A stretch of 61,066 nt of DNA from assembly GCA_013285915.1 (NCBI GenBank), contig JABDGS010000010.1, forward strand, positions 1-61,066. The letters are read 5' to 3'. Position numbers and translations under genes: made by a program. Each line of letters begins with the position of its first letter. The first letter of the stretch is position 1. Under the pieces are notes generated by a model, which made no database searches, was not told the DNA's origin, and worked only from the letters and a program-made list of their open reading frames with translations. This document shows positions 7,572-17,012 of this stretch, one piece after another. This stretch comes from Bacteroidota bacterium (GTDB taxonomy: Bacteria > Bacteroidota > Bacteroidia > Chitinophagales > Chitinophagaceae).

Positions 7572-9878
7572 CTATCTTGCTAATATCATTTGCTTTGAGC
7601 CTACTGCTTTGTCATCTACAATCAAAGTATAGCGGTATGCTCCTGCAGCAAGGGTATTTGCGTCGAGGGTTATATTCCCTGCGCCTTTGCCACTTAACGT
7701 TACCGTCTTTAATATCTTGCCACTGGCATCTGTTATTACCATAGCTGCCTTACCGTAAGTCTGCGGCAGATTGTAACGTATAGATGTTGTAGACACAAAC
7801 GGGTTTGGTGCATTCTGTTCCAAAGATGCATTGGTAAGTGATATTGCAGTAGAAGGATCAATTTTTAACATCGCTTCTATCCTGGCAATCCTTGCTTCCA
7901 GGTTTACATTTACCTGCATAAGAGAATCAATTTTTGCATCCTTTGCATCTGAGGCTACGCTCAATTCCTGCACTGCTTTAACCAAAGGCACAACAAATTC
8001 GCTGTAGCTTAAACCATAAGCATCCTTATCGTTTTGCGGGTGGTATACGCCGCTAAAATCAAAATTCAGTTTTTTAGCTACATCTTCAACTTCCTGCGCT
8101 ACAAAACCGGTGTATAGTTTTCTCTCTTTTTTGGCTATGGCATTATCGTCCGGGGTTTGTTTTGCAAAACTTGATTCATCATTTTTGCCCCCGTTTAACG
8201 ACTGGCTTTTTTGAGATGATTGATCACCACCCAGGAAATTATTCAGCCCCTTAATATCGTAGTGATAAGTAACCGGCCGCAGTTTGTTTATAAACTCCAG
8301 CCCCGGTACATTGGCCTGTATATTCTTTTTAAACCTGCCATCAGAATAAATAACAAAACTGCCCGCAGCCATTACTGATGTTACTGAAGTATTACCCAGC
8401 ATTACCTGGTTTGATGCTGTTGCAATTGCGCTATACCCAACCGCTGTTGCATTGGTTAAATTATTTGCATTAACATCTGCGTTTGCACCTAATGCGGTAT
8501 TACTGCTGCCAGTAGTGTTTGTTTCAAGGCTTGAGAGGCCGACAGAGGTATTGTAGCTGCCTGTTGTTGTGTAATACTGGCTGGAAAGCCCGGTTGCGGT
8601 ATTGCCACTGCCGGTTGTATTTGAGGTTAATGCATAGCCCCCCAGGCCTGTATTATATGTGCTGGTTGTATTTGCCATAAGCGACTGGAAACCCACTGCG
8701 GTATTTGAAAACCCTGTAGTATTAGCATACAGCGCTTTGCTGCCTACTGCGGTATTTACATAAAAACTGCCAACGCCCTGGTTGTACAAAGCAGAATCGC
8801 CAATGGCAACCATATTACTACCGGCAGTGCTGGAATACAAGGCATGCGTACCAATGGCTACATTACTATTGCCATTGTTATAAAAAGCCGCATAAAAGCC
8901 GCTGGCGACATTATCGTTGCCTGCTGAGTTTTGCTCAAGGGCATAAACACCATCTGCTACATCATTACTGCCGCTGGTGTTATTAAGCAACGACCAAACA
9001 CCAGTGGATGTATTGCGCGAACCTGAACTATTTGCATACAACGCCTGGAAACCATTGGCGGTATTGTCGTATGAACCTCCTGTGTTTTGAAACAGTGCCT
9101 GGTAGCCTGTTGCTGTGTTATAACCGCTGGCAGTATTTTTATATAGCGCCTGGTAGCCCACGGCAACATTATAATAGCCTGTTGTATTTGAAAACAATGT
9201 TTTGCTGCCAATAGCAGTATTGTAATAGTTATTGTTGTCGTTAAATAATGCGGAATCGCCAATTGCTACAATATTGCTACCTGACTGGTTGTGGTACAAT
9301 GCATTAACGCCTATGGCCACATTTGAATAGCCCGTTGTATCAGAATATATCGCCTTTGAGCCAACAGCAATATTAGTTGAGCCTTTTGTGTTGCTGTATA
9401 ACGCCTGCAAGCCAAAAGCAACGTTATCGTGGCCGGCAGTGTTTGCAACCATTGTAAAAGCGCCAAACGCAGTATTGTTACTTGCATTATTGTTAAATAA
9501 GGTTCGGTAACCAATTGCCGTGTTACTGCCCCCGGTTGTATTAAGGTTTAACGCGCGGTAGCCAACTACAGTATTAACTCCGCCAGTAGTGTTAGACATT
9601 AAAGCCTGGTAGCCAAAAGCAGAGTTATAAGTACCTGTATTAACGTTTAGTGCCTGGTACCCAAAGCTGGTTATACCCGTTGAAAAAGTGTTGTCCAGGT
9701 AGCCGGAGAGTTGGTTGTTTACTTTAAATTTTAAAACCTTGGCATCAGTAGTGCCAATAAAATTGACTGCTGGGTTAGTGCCGCTGTTACCCGTGATCAG
9801 CCAATTTTGGCCGTAGCTTTTTGTGCAATAAAAAGCCAGTAAAAGCAAGCATGCTTTTGTAAAAATTTTTGTGTTCAT
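7572..9878 (-). CDS. T9SS-exported head-repeat protein with S74 chaperone domain
   Basis: A 768-residue cell-surface or secreted protein. A signal peptide ends near residue 24 (KSYGQ). Residues ~75-489 hold about 24 units of 16-18 residues of the form N-TAxGxxAL-xxNTTGxx, similar to the head repeats of trimeric YadA-type adhesins. Then comes a peptidase-S74-type intramolecular chaperone domain starting SDGRFKKNI (~512-640), a short heptad-like coiled coil (~640-670), and a T9SS type A sorting domain (~686-768, starting LEQNAPNPF and ending KQMILAR). S74 domains normally trimerise and release phage tail fibres; here the sorting domain lies after the chaperone. Probable adhesin or fibre. It is monocistronic with its own terminator. 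Confidence 0.85.
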   Translation of the reverse strand: MNTKIFTKACLLLLAFYCTKSYGQNWLITGNSGTNPAVNFIGTTDAKVLKFKVNNQLSGYLDNTFSTGITSFGYQALNVNTGTYNSAFGYQALMSNTTGGVNTVVGYRALNLNTTGGSNTAIGYRTLFNNNASNNTAFGAFTMVANTAGHDNVAFGLQALYSNTKGSTNIAVGSKAIYSDTTGYSNVAIGVNALYHNQSGSNIVAIGDSALFNDNNNYYNTAIGSKTLFSNTTGYYNVAVGYQALYKNTASGYNTATGYQALFQNTGGSYDNTANGFQALYANSSGSRNTSTGVWSLLNNTSGSNDVADGVYALEQNSAGNDNVASGFYAAFYNNGNSNVAIGTHALYSSTAGSNMVAIGDSALYNQGVGSFYVNTAVGSKALYANTTGFSNTAVGFQSLMANTTSTYNTGLGGYALTSNTTGSGNTATGLSSQYYTTTGSYNTSVGLSSLETNTTGSSNTALGANADVNANNLTNATAVGYSAIATASNQVMLGNTSVTSVMAAGSFVIYSDGRFKKNIQANVPGLEFINKLRPVTYHYDIKGLNNFLGGDQSSQKSQSLNGGKNDESSFAKQTPDDNAIAKKERKLYTGFVAQEVEDVAKKLNFDFSGVYHPQNDKDAYGLSYSEFVVPLVKAVQELSVASDAKDAKIDSLMQVNVNLEARIARIEAMLKIDPSTAISLTNASLEQNAPNPFVSTTSIRYNLPQTYGKAAMVITDASGKILKTVTLSGKGAGNITLDANTLAAGAYRYTLIVDDKAVGSKQMILAR

Positions 9879-10090
9879 GATGTTTTTTTTGGTTATGAAA
9901 TGAAAAATTTAAGCATAAATTTTTTAAACCATACGGCGCATTGCCGCATAGCACAAATGTTTGCGTTAGTGCGTATGCCACAACGCTGATCTTAAATTGG
10001 GGATAGTTTTTTAATAGCTGAGATGGAATAGACAGTGTTATACCGCCTTAAAAAATTGGTAAGGCGTTAAACGTCGGCAATGGCACAATA

Positions 10091-10266
10091 GTTAGCATCA
10101 ATTTTTGACGGAAGAAAAGTGTAAATGTTTTTCATACCCTCGTTTTTGTTTTTAAATGGGCGTTTTAAAAGGGACTAATGGTTAGCATTCCTCACAGATA
10201 CGCATGTATTTAAATGAGTATCATCGGTAAAAATAAATATTTCATTAAGGATAACGTGGTTAGCAT
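10091..10266. promoter_or_regulatory. three GTTAGCAT direct repeats in a 549-bp spacer
   Basis: GTTAGCAT occurs at 10091, 10181 and 10259 in the gene-free stretch 9879-10427, upstream of the surface-protein gene on the minus strand. The same spacer has two ACCGCCTT and two AAGGCGTTA motifs in inverted arrangement (near 10040 and 10271). They may be regulator-binding sites; no regulator is identified. Confidence 0.3.
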
Positions 10267-10427
10267 TTAAAGGCGTTAGGATACCGCCTTTTTATGATTG
10301 GCCTGCAAGGTAGAAAGAATTTTAAATTTAACAAATTTTTTATTGAAAAAAAATATAACAATGTCATTATTTATAGTAACATTTTGATAATCAACAGACT
10401 TGAGCCAGTAGTTCATAATAAAAAAAC

Positions 10428-11756
10428 TTACCTGTTTGCCTCGCTTAACCAGTGAAATTGCTTTTCAGCTAATTGAAAATGACGATTGGTTTTTTTCAAT
10501 TCTATATATAAGCTATCGCTGTGTTCAAGCCCCCAAAGGCGTATAATGCTTGTATCGGGCGCTTCATACCTAAAATTGGCTATGGTATTTTGGCTCAGGG
10601 GATTTTTAAAAGCAAGTATATGGGTTACGCTATCTTCTTCATATGCGAAATATCCACGCCTGTAGCGCTGCCTGAAGGCTGTATCTGCAGTTCTTGCGCT
10701 GCCCAAACCGTTTTCAAAAATCACGTCCTGCCAACGCATAGTATCACTAACAGCAAGCGGTAACTGGTGGCCGTTTACAGCGTACACTGTTACTTCATAT
10801 ACACCATTTTTTACAGGCTGTTTTTTATCGCCCGCATGGCTTAATGATTTATAAAAACCATAGTTATTATAAAAAGGCAGAATAATAGCGAATACTATAA
10901 ATGCAAGTTTTAAAATAACACGCGTTATACGCATCCACAATTTAGGGTACGTAAAAAAATACAGGCTGCATAATGCTGCAGGCTTGTTTAAAACAAAAAA
11001 ATAAAACATGCGCTTGCCTTCATTAGCCAATAAAAACAAGCATATCAACACCATTTGCATGGAGAATATTTTTACAGGTATATCATAACTAAGGTTAAGC
11101 ATCATAACATTTATAAATACGCCTGTTGCCATCAGCACACCCAGTGTAGCCGTACGCCGGTATAAAAGCAAAAGACCGGCAAATACCTCCATAAAACCAG
11201 AAAAAACCTGGTAAGGCCCGGAGTAACCAATAAACATCCATGATAAACGCATAGGAAGAAAATCACCTAATGGTGTAGCCAGCTGGTGCATGTTTGGAAA
11301 AGGCATTTGCAGCGGCAAAACTTTATCAAAACCATAAGTAAATGCAACAAGTGCTACATAATAACGGGTACAAAGGCAGAGCCAGTAATTTAAGTGTATA
11401 TAATTAAGGCGTTTCCTGTCAAACAAACTCCATATAATACTGCCCACTAACGATAAACTCAATGTTGTCCATAACTCAGCCCAGCCATAACTCGTGTCAC
11501 CGCTGCCATTTGGCGGCACCAGTACATCTTTTACATGAAAAAAATGCCTGTTACCAAAATTTACTATCCAATCCATTAACTGCTCGTAGTAGTCTATTAC
11601 GTAACCCACATAGGGTATAGTACCTAACCATGGTACCATTTGAAAGGACAGTAAAATAAGAAAAAAGCGGAATATCATTTTTCTCCATAATGGCCATACG
11701 GTTGTATATGACGGAGTAGAAACAGGGCTGGCAGTTAACTCAGTGACTGGTTGCAT
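10428..11756 (-). CDS. DoxX-like integral membrane protein
   Basis: A 442-residue protein with about six to eight predicted hydrophobic helices between residues 25 and 300, followed by a ~130-residue soluble C-terminal domain with no recognised motif. The membrane part (RYYVALVAFTYGFDKVLP, GYSGPYQVFSGFMEVFAGLLLL) is like DoxX-family proteins of Bacteroidota, which are poorly characterised and sometimes linked to redox or detoxification. The inner-membrane location is inferred from the helices. The ATG at 11756 gives a soluble N-terminal stretch before the first helix. No operon partner is evident. Confidence 0.6.
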   Translation of the reverse strand: MQPVTELTASPVSTPSYTTVWPLWRKMIFRFFLILLSFQMVPWLGTIPYVGYVIDYYEQLMDWIVNFGNRHFFHVKDVLVPPNGSGDTSYGWAELWTTLSLSLVGSIIWSLFDRKRLNYIHLNYWLCLCTRYYVALVAFTYGFDKVLPLQMPFPNMHQLATPLGDFLPMRLSWMFIGYSGPYQVFSGFMEVFAGLLLLYRRTATLGVLMATGVFINVMMLNLSYDIPVKIFSMQMVLICLFLLANEGKRMFYFFVLNKPAALCSLYFFTYPKLWMRITRVILKLAFIVFAIILPFYNNYGFYKSLSHAGDKKQPVKNGVYEVTVYAVNGHQLPLAVSDTMRWQDVIFENGLGSARTADTAFRQRYRRGYFAYEEDSVTHILAFKNPLSQNTIANFRYEAPDTSIIRLWGLEHSDSLYIELKKTNRHFQLAEKQFHWLSEANR

Positions 11757-11966
11757 GCTTTGCTTTTTTGCGAATATAAAAGAAAGTGTAAGTAAAGCAC
11801 GAAATGTTTATTATTTTGATATATGATTGGCTTTAGGGCCATACCATTAGCTGCCTGGATTGGGGTAACCAGGGTTACTAAACGCTTGCCGTTTTCATTA
11901 AATATTGCAGACTTTTTCATCAATTGTAAATAAACTCTTTAACTACATTTAACTTTATTGCAAAAA

Positions 11967-12317
11967 ATGACACCAGAATGTGCTGCCACTATTTTTCATG
12001 TGAAGAATGTTGACGCATCTATTGCGTACTATACCACTGTGGTTGGGTTTACATTAGATTTTCGCTATAACGATATTGCCGGTTTGGAGTATGGCCCTGT
12101 TTTAATATATCTGTCAGGCCCCGCACAAGACGTGAAAAAAGAAATTGGCGGCGGCACAATGTATATTTTCTGTGACGAGATTGATGCTTATTATGAAGAG
12201 ATTGTTGCCAAGGGTGCTATTATATCAGTCCCCATCGATGACAGGCAATACGGTATGCGCGATTTTGCGATGCAGGATATAGATGGTAATATAATTACGT
12301 TTGGCAAAAGTATTTAA
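11967..12317 (+). CDS. VOC-superfamily (glyoxalase/bleomycin-resistance-like) protein
   Basis: A 116-residue single VOC unit, pairing two beta-alpha-beta-beta-beta modules: VKNVDASIAYYTTVVGF at the start and FAMQDIDGNIITFGK at the end, the typical D-DGN-I closing motif. It is probably a cytoplasmic homodimer. The substrate is unknown; the glutamate or histidine metal ligands of glyoxalase I cannot be assigned confidently. The ATG at 11967 is chosen over an in-frame TTG at 11958. Confidence 0.8.
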   Translation: MTPECAATIFHVKNVDASIAYYTTVVGFTLDFRYNDIAGLEYGPVLIYLSGPAQDVKKEIGGGTMYIFCDEIDAYYEEIVAKGAIISVPIDDRQYGMRDFAMQDIDGNIITFGKSI

Positions 12318-12420
12318 GCCAGGAGTCATTTATTGACCTGCGCACCTGGCAAAATATTCCGCTTTATCCCGCAGCAATACCGTTGGCAGGTAACGCGCAT
12401 TAAACGCCTTATTTACGCCG

Positions 12421-14886
12421 TTATACCTTGCTCTTAAAATCGGCATACAAAGGGCATTCCTTTATAAGACGACGATAAAATTCTTCGCTGCCCGGTTTTG
12501 CACGAAGCGATTTAAGAAATAAAAAATCACTGGGCTGATATTCTTCACTGTTTGAGTTTTGAGCATTATTTATATAGTGATTATAACTGCGGCGATTGTT
12601 TTCGCACATTGTTAAGTAAAGACAATAATATGCAGCGTTCTTTGGAAACCTCGTGGTATTAAAGGCTAACTGGTACCAGGGTTGTGCACGCGCTGCACCG
12701 TAATAATTAAGTTTAAACTCAGGTGAATAATTGGCGTTATCCTCCTCGTTCCAATCATCACGCCCCCACCAAAGCCTGCTCATCAGCCAAAATTTTCCGT
12801 AATACGTCATACTATAGTAGGCATTGCCAATCATATAATAAAGCTTTGCCTTCACCTCGCTGTTGGTTTCTGTTGCAGCGCGTTTTTTCATGTCTGCCAG
12901 CTTTTCAATAAACACCTTTTTATCGGGGTTATTTTTAACCATGCTATCGTAATAACTGTGGGTATCATATATGCTTAAAGAAAATGGGTTACCAGTTAGA
13001 TAATTATTATAAACGTTCAATGAATCACGCCAAAAATCGGATGGTATTTGTGCAAATGCTTCGAGCGCTTTATCAAGGCTGTCTCTATTTACAAAATAAG
13101 TGCCTTTCAAGTCCAGCACTTTATTTATACTCCAAAAGCTGTCAACATATTCCTGGCTGTTAAAATGCTCGGGACTATATGTAACACTTACGTTACCATA
13201 AAAGGTGCAGGTGGTTTTGGTAAAATACTTTTCGTAAGGGGTTTTGTTTTTGCTGCGCAAAATTTCAAGCAGCTTGTCATAATCCTTTTCAACTGCGTAA
13301 TGATACAATATAAAGTAAGCGCTTTTTTCCGCACCTGTGCGGTATTCACCCCAGGGTTTGGATGTTCTGCTAAGCAAGAGCGTTGCGTTTACAACATCAT
13401 GATACTTTAAAGCCATGCGGCCAAAGTAAACCAACAGCGCATCCTCCATACCACTGTTAACGCCTGGCATAGCATTATAAGACTGGTTTAATTTGTCAAG
13501 GTAACCCATCAATCCTGTTATATTATTTTTTACTTCATCATCAACAGCATGTCTTGTTTGAAATAACAGTACAACCGAATTAATTTTTGCCTGCATATAC
13601 TCTGCCGAGTTTTTGTCTGCGCCGGCCAGTACTTTTTCACAATACCCCATTGCCGCGGCGTAATTCTTGGCCAGAAAGTTTAGATGGCACAGGCTTACCA
13701 TCAAAGCATAATTTTTGCCGTCATCTTTTATTAAATCCGCAGCAAAAGATTGCACCCGCGCAGCATAAATACTGTCGTCTTTATAGTTTTGGTTTTTAAA
13801 CTGCCGGCTTATATTATCGTCTTCCGAGTAATACGATACATCAGCCGAAGCCGAAGTTTTGTATTCGGTTAGCTGGTTGGTAAAAAGCCAGTCTTCCAGT
13901 TTATTAATTTCCCTTGTAAGCAACAGGGGAATGAATTTACTGTGGGGTTCAAGCGCGTATATTTTTTTAATTTTGGTTAAAGCATAGCCGGGGTAACGCA
14001 GTGCGTACGCCGCTATAGCCGTTGCTTTTTGATGATTTGTTTGCATATACGCCAAAACAGTATCTTCCTGCTGTTCATTAATCCTTCTTATGGCCGGTAT
14101 GCGCTTGTCTTTTGATGCATCAATTACATCAACCATGCCGCGGTAATACTCCCTATTATGCAGGCTGTCACTATACAACAACTCCGTATTATAGTATTTG
14201 GCAGCAGCAACAACCCAGCTTTTACCCTTGCTTCCGGCAAAATATTTTGCATACAGGTTTGCAAAATCTACTGCTTTATTTGCGTAAAAATATAAGCGGC
14301 ACAATACGTAGGCAACCCTTTGCTGGATGAAACTATTTTTTGTGGATTGAAGCGTTTTCTCCACTTCATTTACAAGCGGCAATGTACCCTGCGCTTTATT
14401 TGCAAGCCCCCACGGATCGTCACTCCCGCTGCCTGTGTTATTAAACATCTCCACACTTTTTGCAAGTTTATAATAATTGTAGTATGCCTTATTGTTACCT
14501 TGCCTTAACAGGTGTATAAATGTGTTTGCTTTGTCAAGCTCGTTGGCAGAATCTGCAATTACCTTATAATCGTAATCCTCCATCGCTTTATAAAAATCCT
14601 GTTTTGCAAAAGGCTGTTTCAATTCTGCCTGCCACTCGGTACAATTTTCATCGGCTTCAATGGTAGTTGCAAACTCCTCTACGCCGTCTGCCTTGTAATA
14701 CTTGTTGGTAGAAAAATAATATGGAGTAAACTGGCCGGCAGCATCACCAATCGAGGGCTCAAAAAAAGATATCCTGTATTCCTCAGGCGGTGCAGGCCAT
14801 GGCCCACAGGCGCGCATGGCTTTTTTTGGCATAAATAATAAACAACTAAAAAACAAAGCTGTTAAAAGCTTTTTCAACTGCCTCAT
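12421..14886 (-). CDS. large exported protein of unknown function
   Basis: About 821 residues. The N-terminus MRQLKKLLTALFFSCLLF is a signal-like hydrophobic segment, followed soon by ACGPWP and YRISFFEP. The remainder is rich in Tyr, Asn and Leu helices, with stretches such as MALKYHDVVNATLLLS and KAKLYYMIGNAYYSM that suggest a helical solenoid (TPR-like) but without a clean repeat. Two further in-frame starts exist (14910 and 14832); the one at 14886 best keeps the signal segment. It overlaps the upstream gene (14846-15943) by 41 bp, so the two are likely an operon with coupled translation. No database family is recognised. Periplasm or cell surface is inferred. Confidence 0.7.
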   Translation of the reverse strand: MRQLKKLLTALFFSCLLFMPKKAMRACGPWPAPPEEYRISFFEPSIGDAAGQFTPYYFSTNKYYKADGVEEFATTIEADENCTEWQAELKQPFAKQDFYKAMEDYDYKVIADSANELDKANTFIHLLRQGNNKAYYNYYKLAKSVEMFNNTGSGSDDPWGLANKAQGTLPLVNEVEKTLQSTKNSFIQQRVAYVLCRLYFYANKAVDFANLYAKYFAGSKGKSWVVAAAKYYNTELLYSDSLHNREYYRGMVDVIDASKDKRIPAIRRINEQQEDTVLAYMQTNHQKATAIAAYALRYPGYALTKIKKIYALEPHSKFIPLLLTREINKLEDWLFTNQLTEYKTSASADVSYYSEDDNISRQFKNQNYKDDSIYAARVQSFAADLIKDDGKNYALMVSLCHLNFLAKNYAAAMGYCEKVLAGADKNSAEYMQAKINSVVLLFQTRHAVDDEVKNNITGLMGYLDKLNQSYNAMPGVNSGMEDALLVYFGRMALKYHDVVNATLLLSRTSKPWGEYRTGAEKSAYFILYHYAVEKDYDKLLEILRSKNKTPYEKYFTKTTCTFYGNVSVTYSPEHFNSQEYVDSFWSINKVLDLKGTYFVNRDSLDKALEAFAQIPSDFWRDSLNVYNNYLTGNPFSLSIYDTHSYYDSMVKNNPDKKVFIEKLADMKKRAATETNSEVKAKLYYMIGNAYYSMTYYGKFWLMSRLWWGRDDWNEEDNANYSPEFKLNYYGAARAQPWYQLAFNTTRFPKNAAYYCLYLTMCENNRRSYNHYINNAQNSNSEEYQPSDFLFLKSLRAKPGSEEFYRRLIKECPLYADFKSKV

Positions 14887-15943
14887 ATTGGTCGGGTTTA
14901 ATATGGTCAATATCGTATAGCACTACTTTAAAATCGCTGCTGTTTACTGCGCCCCTGCATAGCTGTGCCGCCTGCTGCAAAGCGCCGGGTGTTATCTTCT
15001 CCCATTTAAGCACATCGCCTTTGCGTAAAAAAATATTGTGCACAACTGTATCAACAAGCATGTACCAGGTATTGTTTATCCGTGGCCTTACAATAGTCGT
15101 GTCACCAAAAAAATCATCGTCAAGTGCGTTATCTATTTTATAGAATTTTTCGTTCTTAAAAATAATCACCCAATCAAAAGCGGGCAATGCAAAGTTCAGC
15201 TTTTTGGGGTATGTACCTGCTCTGTCAAAGTATTGTTTTGCGGCGGCATAGTTAAAAATTGAGTTTGCCTCATTTAGTTTTTTAAGCTCCCCGGTATTGT
15301 AGCACATTAAATACAGCTCATCTGCCGGCGGCACCCCGGTTTTTTGGGGGTAGGCAAACTGGTGCAGCCTTAATGTTGAACTGATTGACTTTTGGGGCAG
15401 CAGCTTTTTAATTTCAGTTAACAGCGCAAAATACTTTTTTTGTGTTGAGGCAGTCCAGTCACAGTCAAGCTGCAGTTCATCGTAGTGCACCATGGTGTCA
15501 ATAATATCTTTAAAAACGCCGTTGTCATACACATTTCTATCCTGTACCAGCCGCGTGGTTTTTAAAACAATTTTTTGTGCCAGCCTAGCAATAGCGGTAT
15601 CATCTGTTTTTTGCAATGCTTTAACTGTAATGAATATTACCGGTGTAATGTGAAAGGTATCGCTGTTAAAAGCACCAATCCGATCACGAAGTTGCTCCAT
15701 TGACACTGTGGTTGAAGGGTATACGCCATAAGCCTCATCCCAATCAATATCCATTATTTTGGTGTAGAGTGTTTTGTTATTGAAGTGATGAAGAACAGAA
15801 TCGATGCGCTGGCCGCCCCCATAGCTGGTATTAACCGACCAATGGTAAAAAGCCAGTTGAGGTTTAGTGTGGCGCCTGCAGGAGGAGGCAAATAAAACTA
15901 ATGTTATACAGGTGACTATTACAGCAGCCTTATGGCTATGCAT
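14846..15943 (-). CDS. lipoprotein with possible DUF3142-like barrel domain
   Basis: A 365-residue protein with a lipobox (LFASSC, Cys22), so a probable periplasmic or surface lipoprotein. The segment ELQLDCDWTASTQKKYFALL, followed by LP....SSTLRLHQ and ELYLMCYNTG, resembles DUF3142-type TIM-barrel proteins, where an aspartate-rich strand precedes a Ser/Thr-rich strand. That assignment is tentative. Its 3' end overlaps the start of the large exported protein downstream, which suggests the two work together at the envelope. The ATG at 15943 is the only start giving the signal peptide. Confidence 0.65.
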   Translation of the reverse strand: MHSHKAAVIVTCITLVLFASSCRRHTKPQLAFYHWSVNTSYGGGQRIDSVLHHFNNKTLYTKIMDIDWDEAYGVYPSTTVSMEQLRDRIGAFNSDTFHITPVIFITVKALQKTDDTAIARLAQKIVLKTTRLVQDRNVYDNGVFKDIIDTMVHYDELQLDCDWTASTQKKYFALLTEIKKLLPQKSISSTLRLHQFAYPQKTGVPPADELYLMCYNTGELKKLNEANSIFNYAAAKQYFDRAGTYPKKLNFALPAFDWVIIFKNEKFYKIDNALDDDFFGDTTIVRPRINNTWYMLVDTVVHNIFLRKGDVLKWEKITPGALQQAAQLCRGAVNSSDFKVVLYDIDHIKPDQYEAVEKAFNSFVF

Positions 15944-16088
15944 ATATGCAATTAAAGACGAAAGCTACGATAATTTGGATATGAGTGATGAATAATACTT
16001 AGTTAAAGATGAGTAGGGGAATAAATGATTTTACAACTTAGCTTACAGCGGCTTTTCATACCTTCACTCCCACCCAAAACAAAATGTT

Positions 16089-16499
16089 ATGAACCAAACA
16101 AACCGCAGAAAATTTATTGCCGCCGCAGCCGCTTTAGGTGCAGGAACAATTGTTAAAGCAAACCCGCGCAAAGAAAAATTAAAGGCTAAAATACCTGTTG
16201 TGCACCATGTATTTTTTTGGTTGAAAAATCCCGGTTCAACCGAAGACAGGGACAAGCTGGTTGAAGGCGTGAAAACACTATCAAAAATTGAGACTGTGCA
16301 GGAACTGCATGTGGGTATAGTAGCGGCCACAGAAAAACGGGATGTGGTTGACCAAAGCTGGGCGGTTAGCGAGTTGATGTTTTTTAACGACCTGTCAGGT
16401 CAGGCCACTTACCAAAACCACCCGGTACATTTGGATTTTATTAAGAATTATAGCCATTTATGGGCTAAGGTGGTGGTGTATGATGCGGCGGAAGTGTAA
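16089..16499 (+). CDS. Dabb-family (stress-responsive A/B barrel) protein with Tat signal
   Basis: A 136-residue protein. The N-terminus NRRKFIAAAAALGAG is a twin-arginine-type signal, which predicts export in folded form. The mature part starts with VVHHVFFWLKNPGSTEDRDKL and ends with YQNHPVHLDFI, the standard Dabb ferredoxin-like barrel. Dabb proteins usually dimerise; the biochemical role of exported ones in Bacteroidota is unknown. It is monocistronic and followed 10 bp later by a perfect heptamer array. Confidence 0.85.
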   Translation: MNQTNRRKFIAAAAALGAGTIVKANPRKEKLKAKIPVVHHVFFWLKNPGSTEDRDKLVEGVKTLSKIETVQELHVGIVAATEKRDVVDQSWAVSELMFFNDLSGQATYQNHPVHLDFIKNYSHLWAKVVVYDAAEV

Positions 16500-16509
16500 G
16501 AACGTCACC

Positions 16510-16544
16510 GGTCATTGGTCATTGGTCATTGGTCATTGGTCATT
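16510..16544 (+). repeat. heptamer array A, (GGTCATT)x5
   Basis: Five perfect consecutive 7-bp units beginning 10 bp after the Dabb stop codon. The rest of the 16545-17012 spacer carries no gene; it has a small TACGT/ACGTA hairpin followed by a T-rich stretch near 16915-16930, a weak terminator candidate. Confidence 0.9.
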
Positions 16545-17012
16545 AAGGCAAACGGATGGATGGAAGTAATACATTTTCACTCAAAAATATTTTTCTTAAA
16601 AGTAGCGGACAAAACAGCGTTTTGTATATATAGTAGTAAATCAGGTGCGAGTTGCGAAGCCAGCAGTTAAAAGGCAAAAATCACCAGCTGAATGTGAAGC
16701 GAACACAGGTGCAAATTTTCACGCTTGGCAATGTAATAGTTAGATAATGAATATATTACGTTTAAAAAAGGGAAAACCTTTACTCCTTTTTCCTCCGTGC
16801 CGTGTGGAATGGGAGTTTGGTTTTGCACAACTGCGCTTTATAGTACAAGGGTGCGACGCCACAAAAGCTCAATTCTGATTCTGCAGCCGGGTACATAAAA
16901 TTGCGCGCCATTTACGTTTTACGTAGCTTTTTTGGTTAGTCATCATTGCAGGCACTATGCTACGCCTTTTTCGCATTAATTTCGCTGCCTGTAAACTTAA
17001 AACACATTCCAG

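Noticed and set aside
11735-11923. 62-residue open frame on the minus strand
   Set aside because: Overlaps the DoxX-like gene start and shows no family resemblance or ribosome site.
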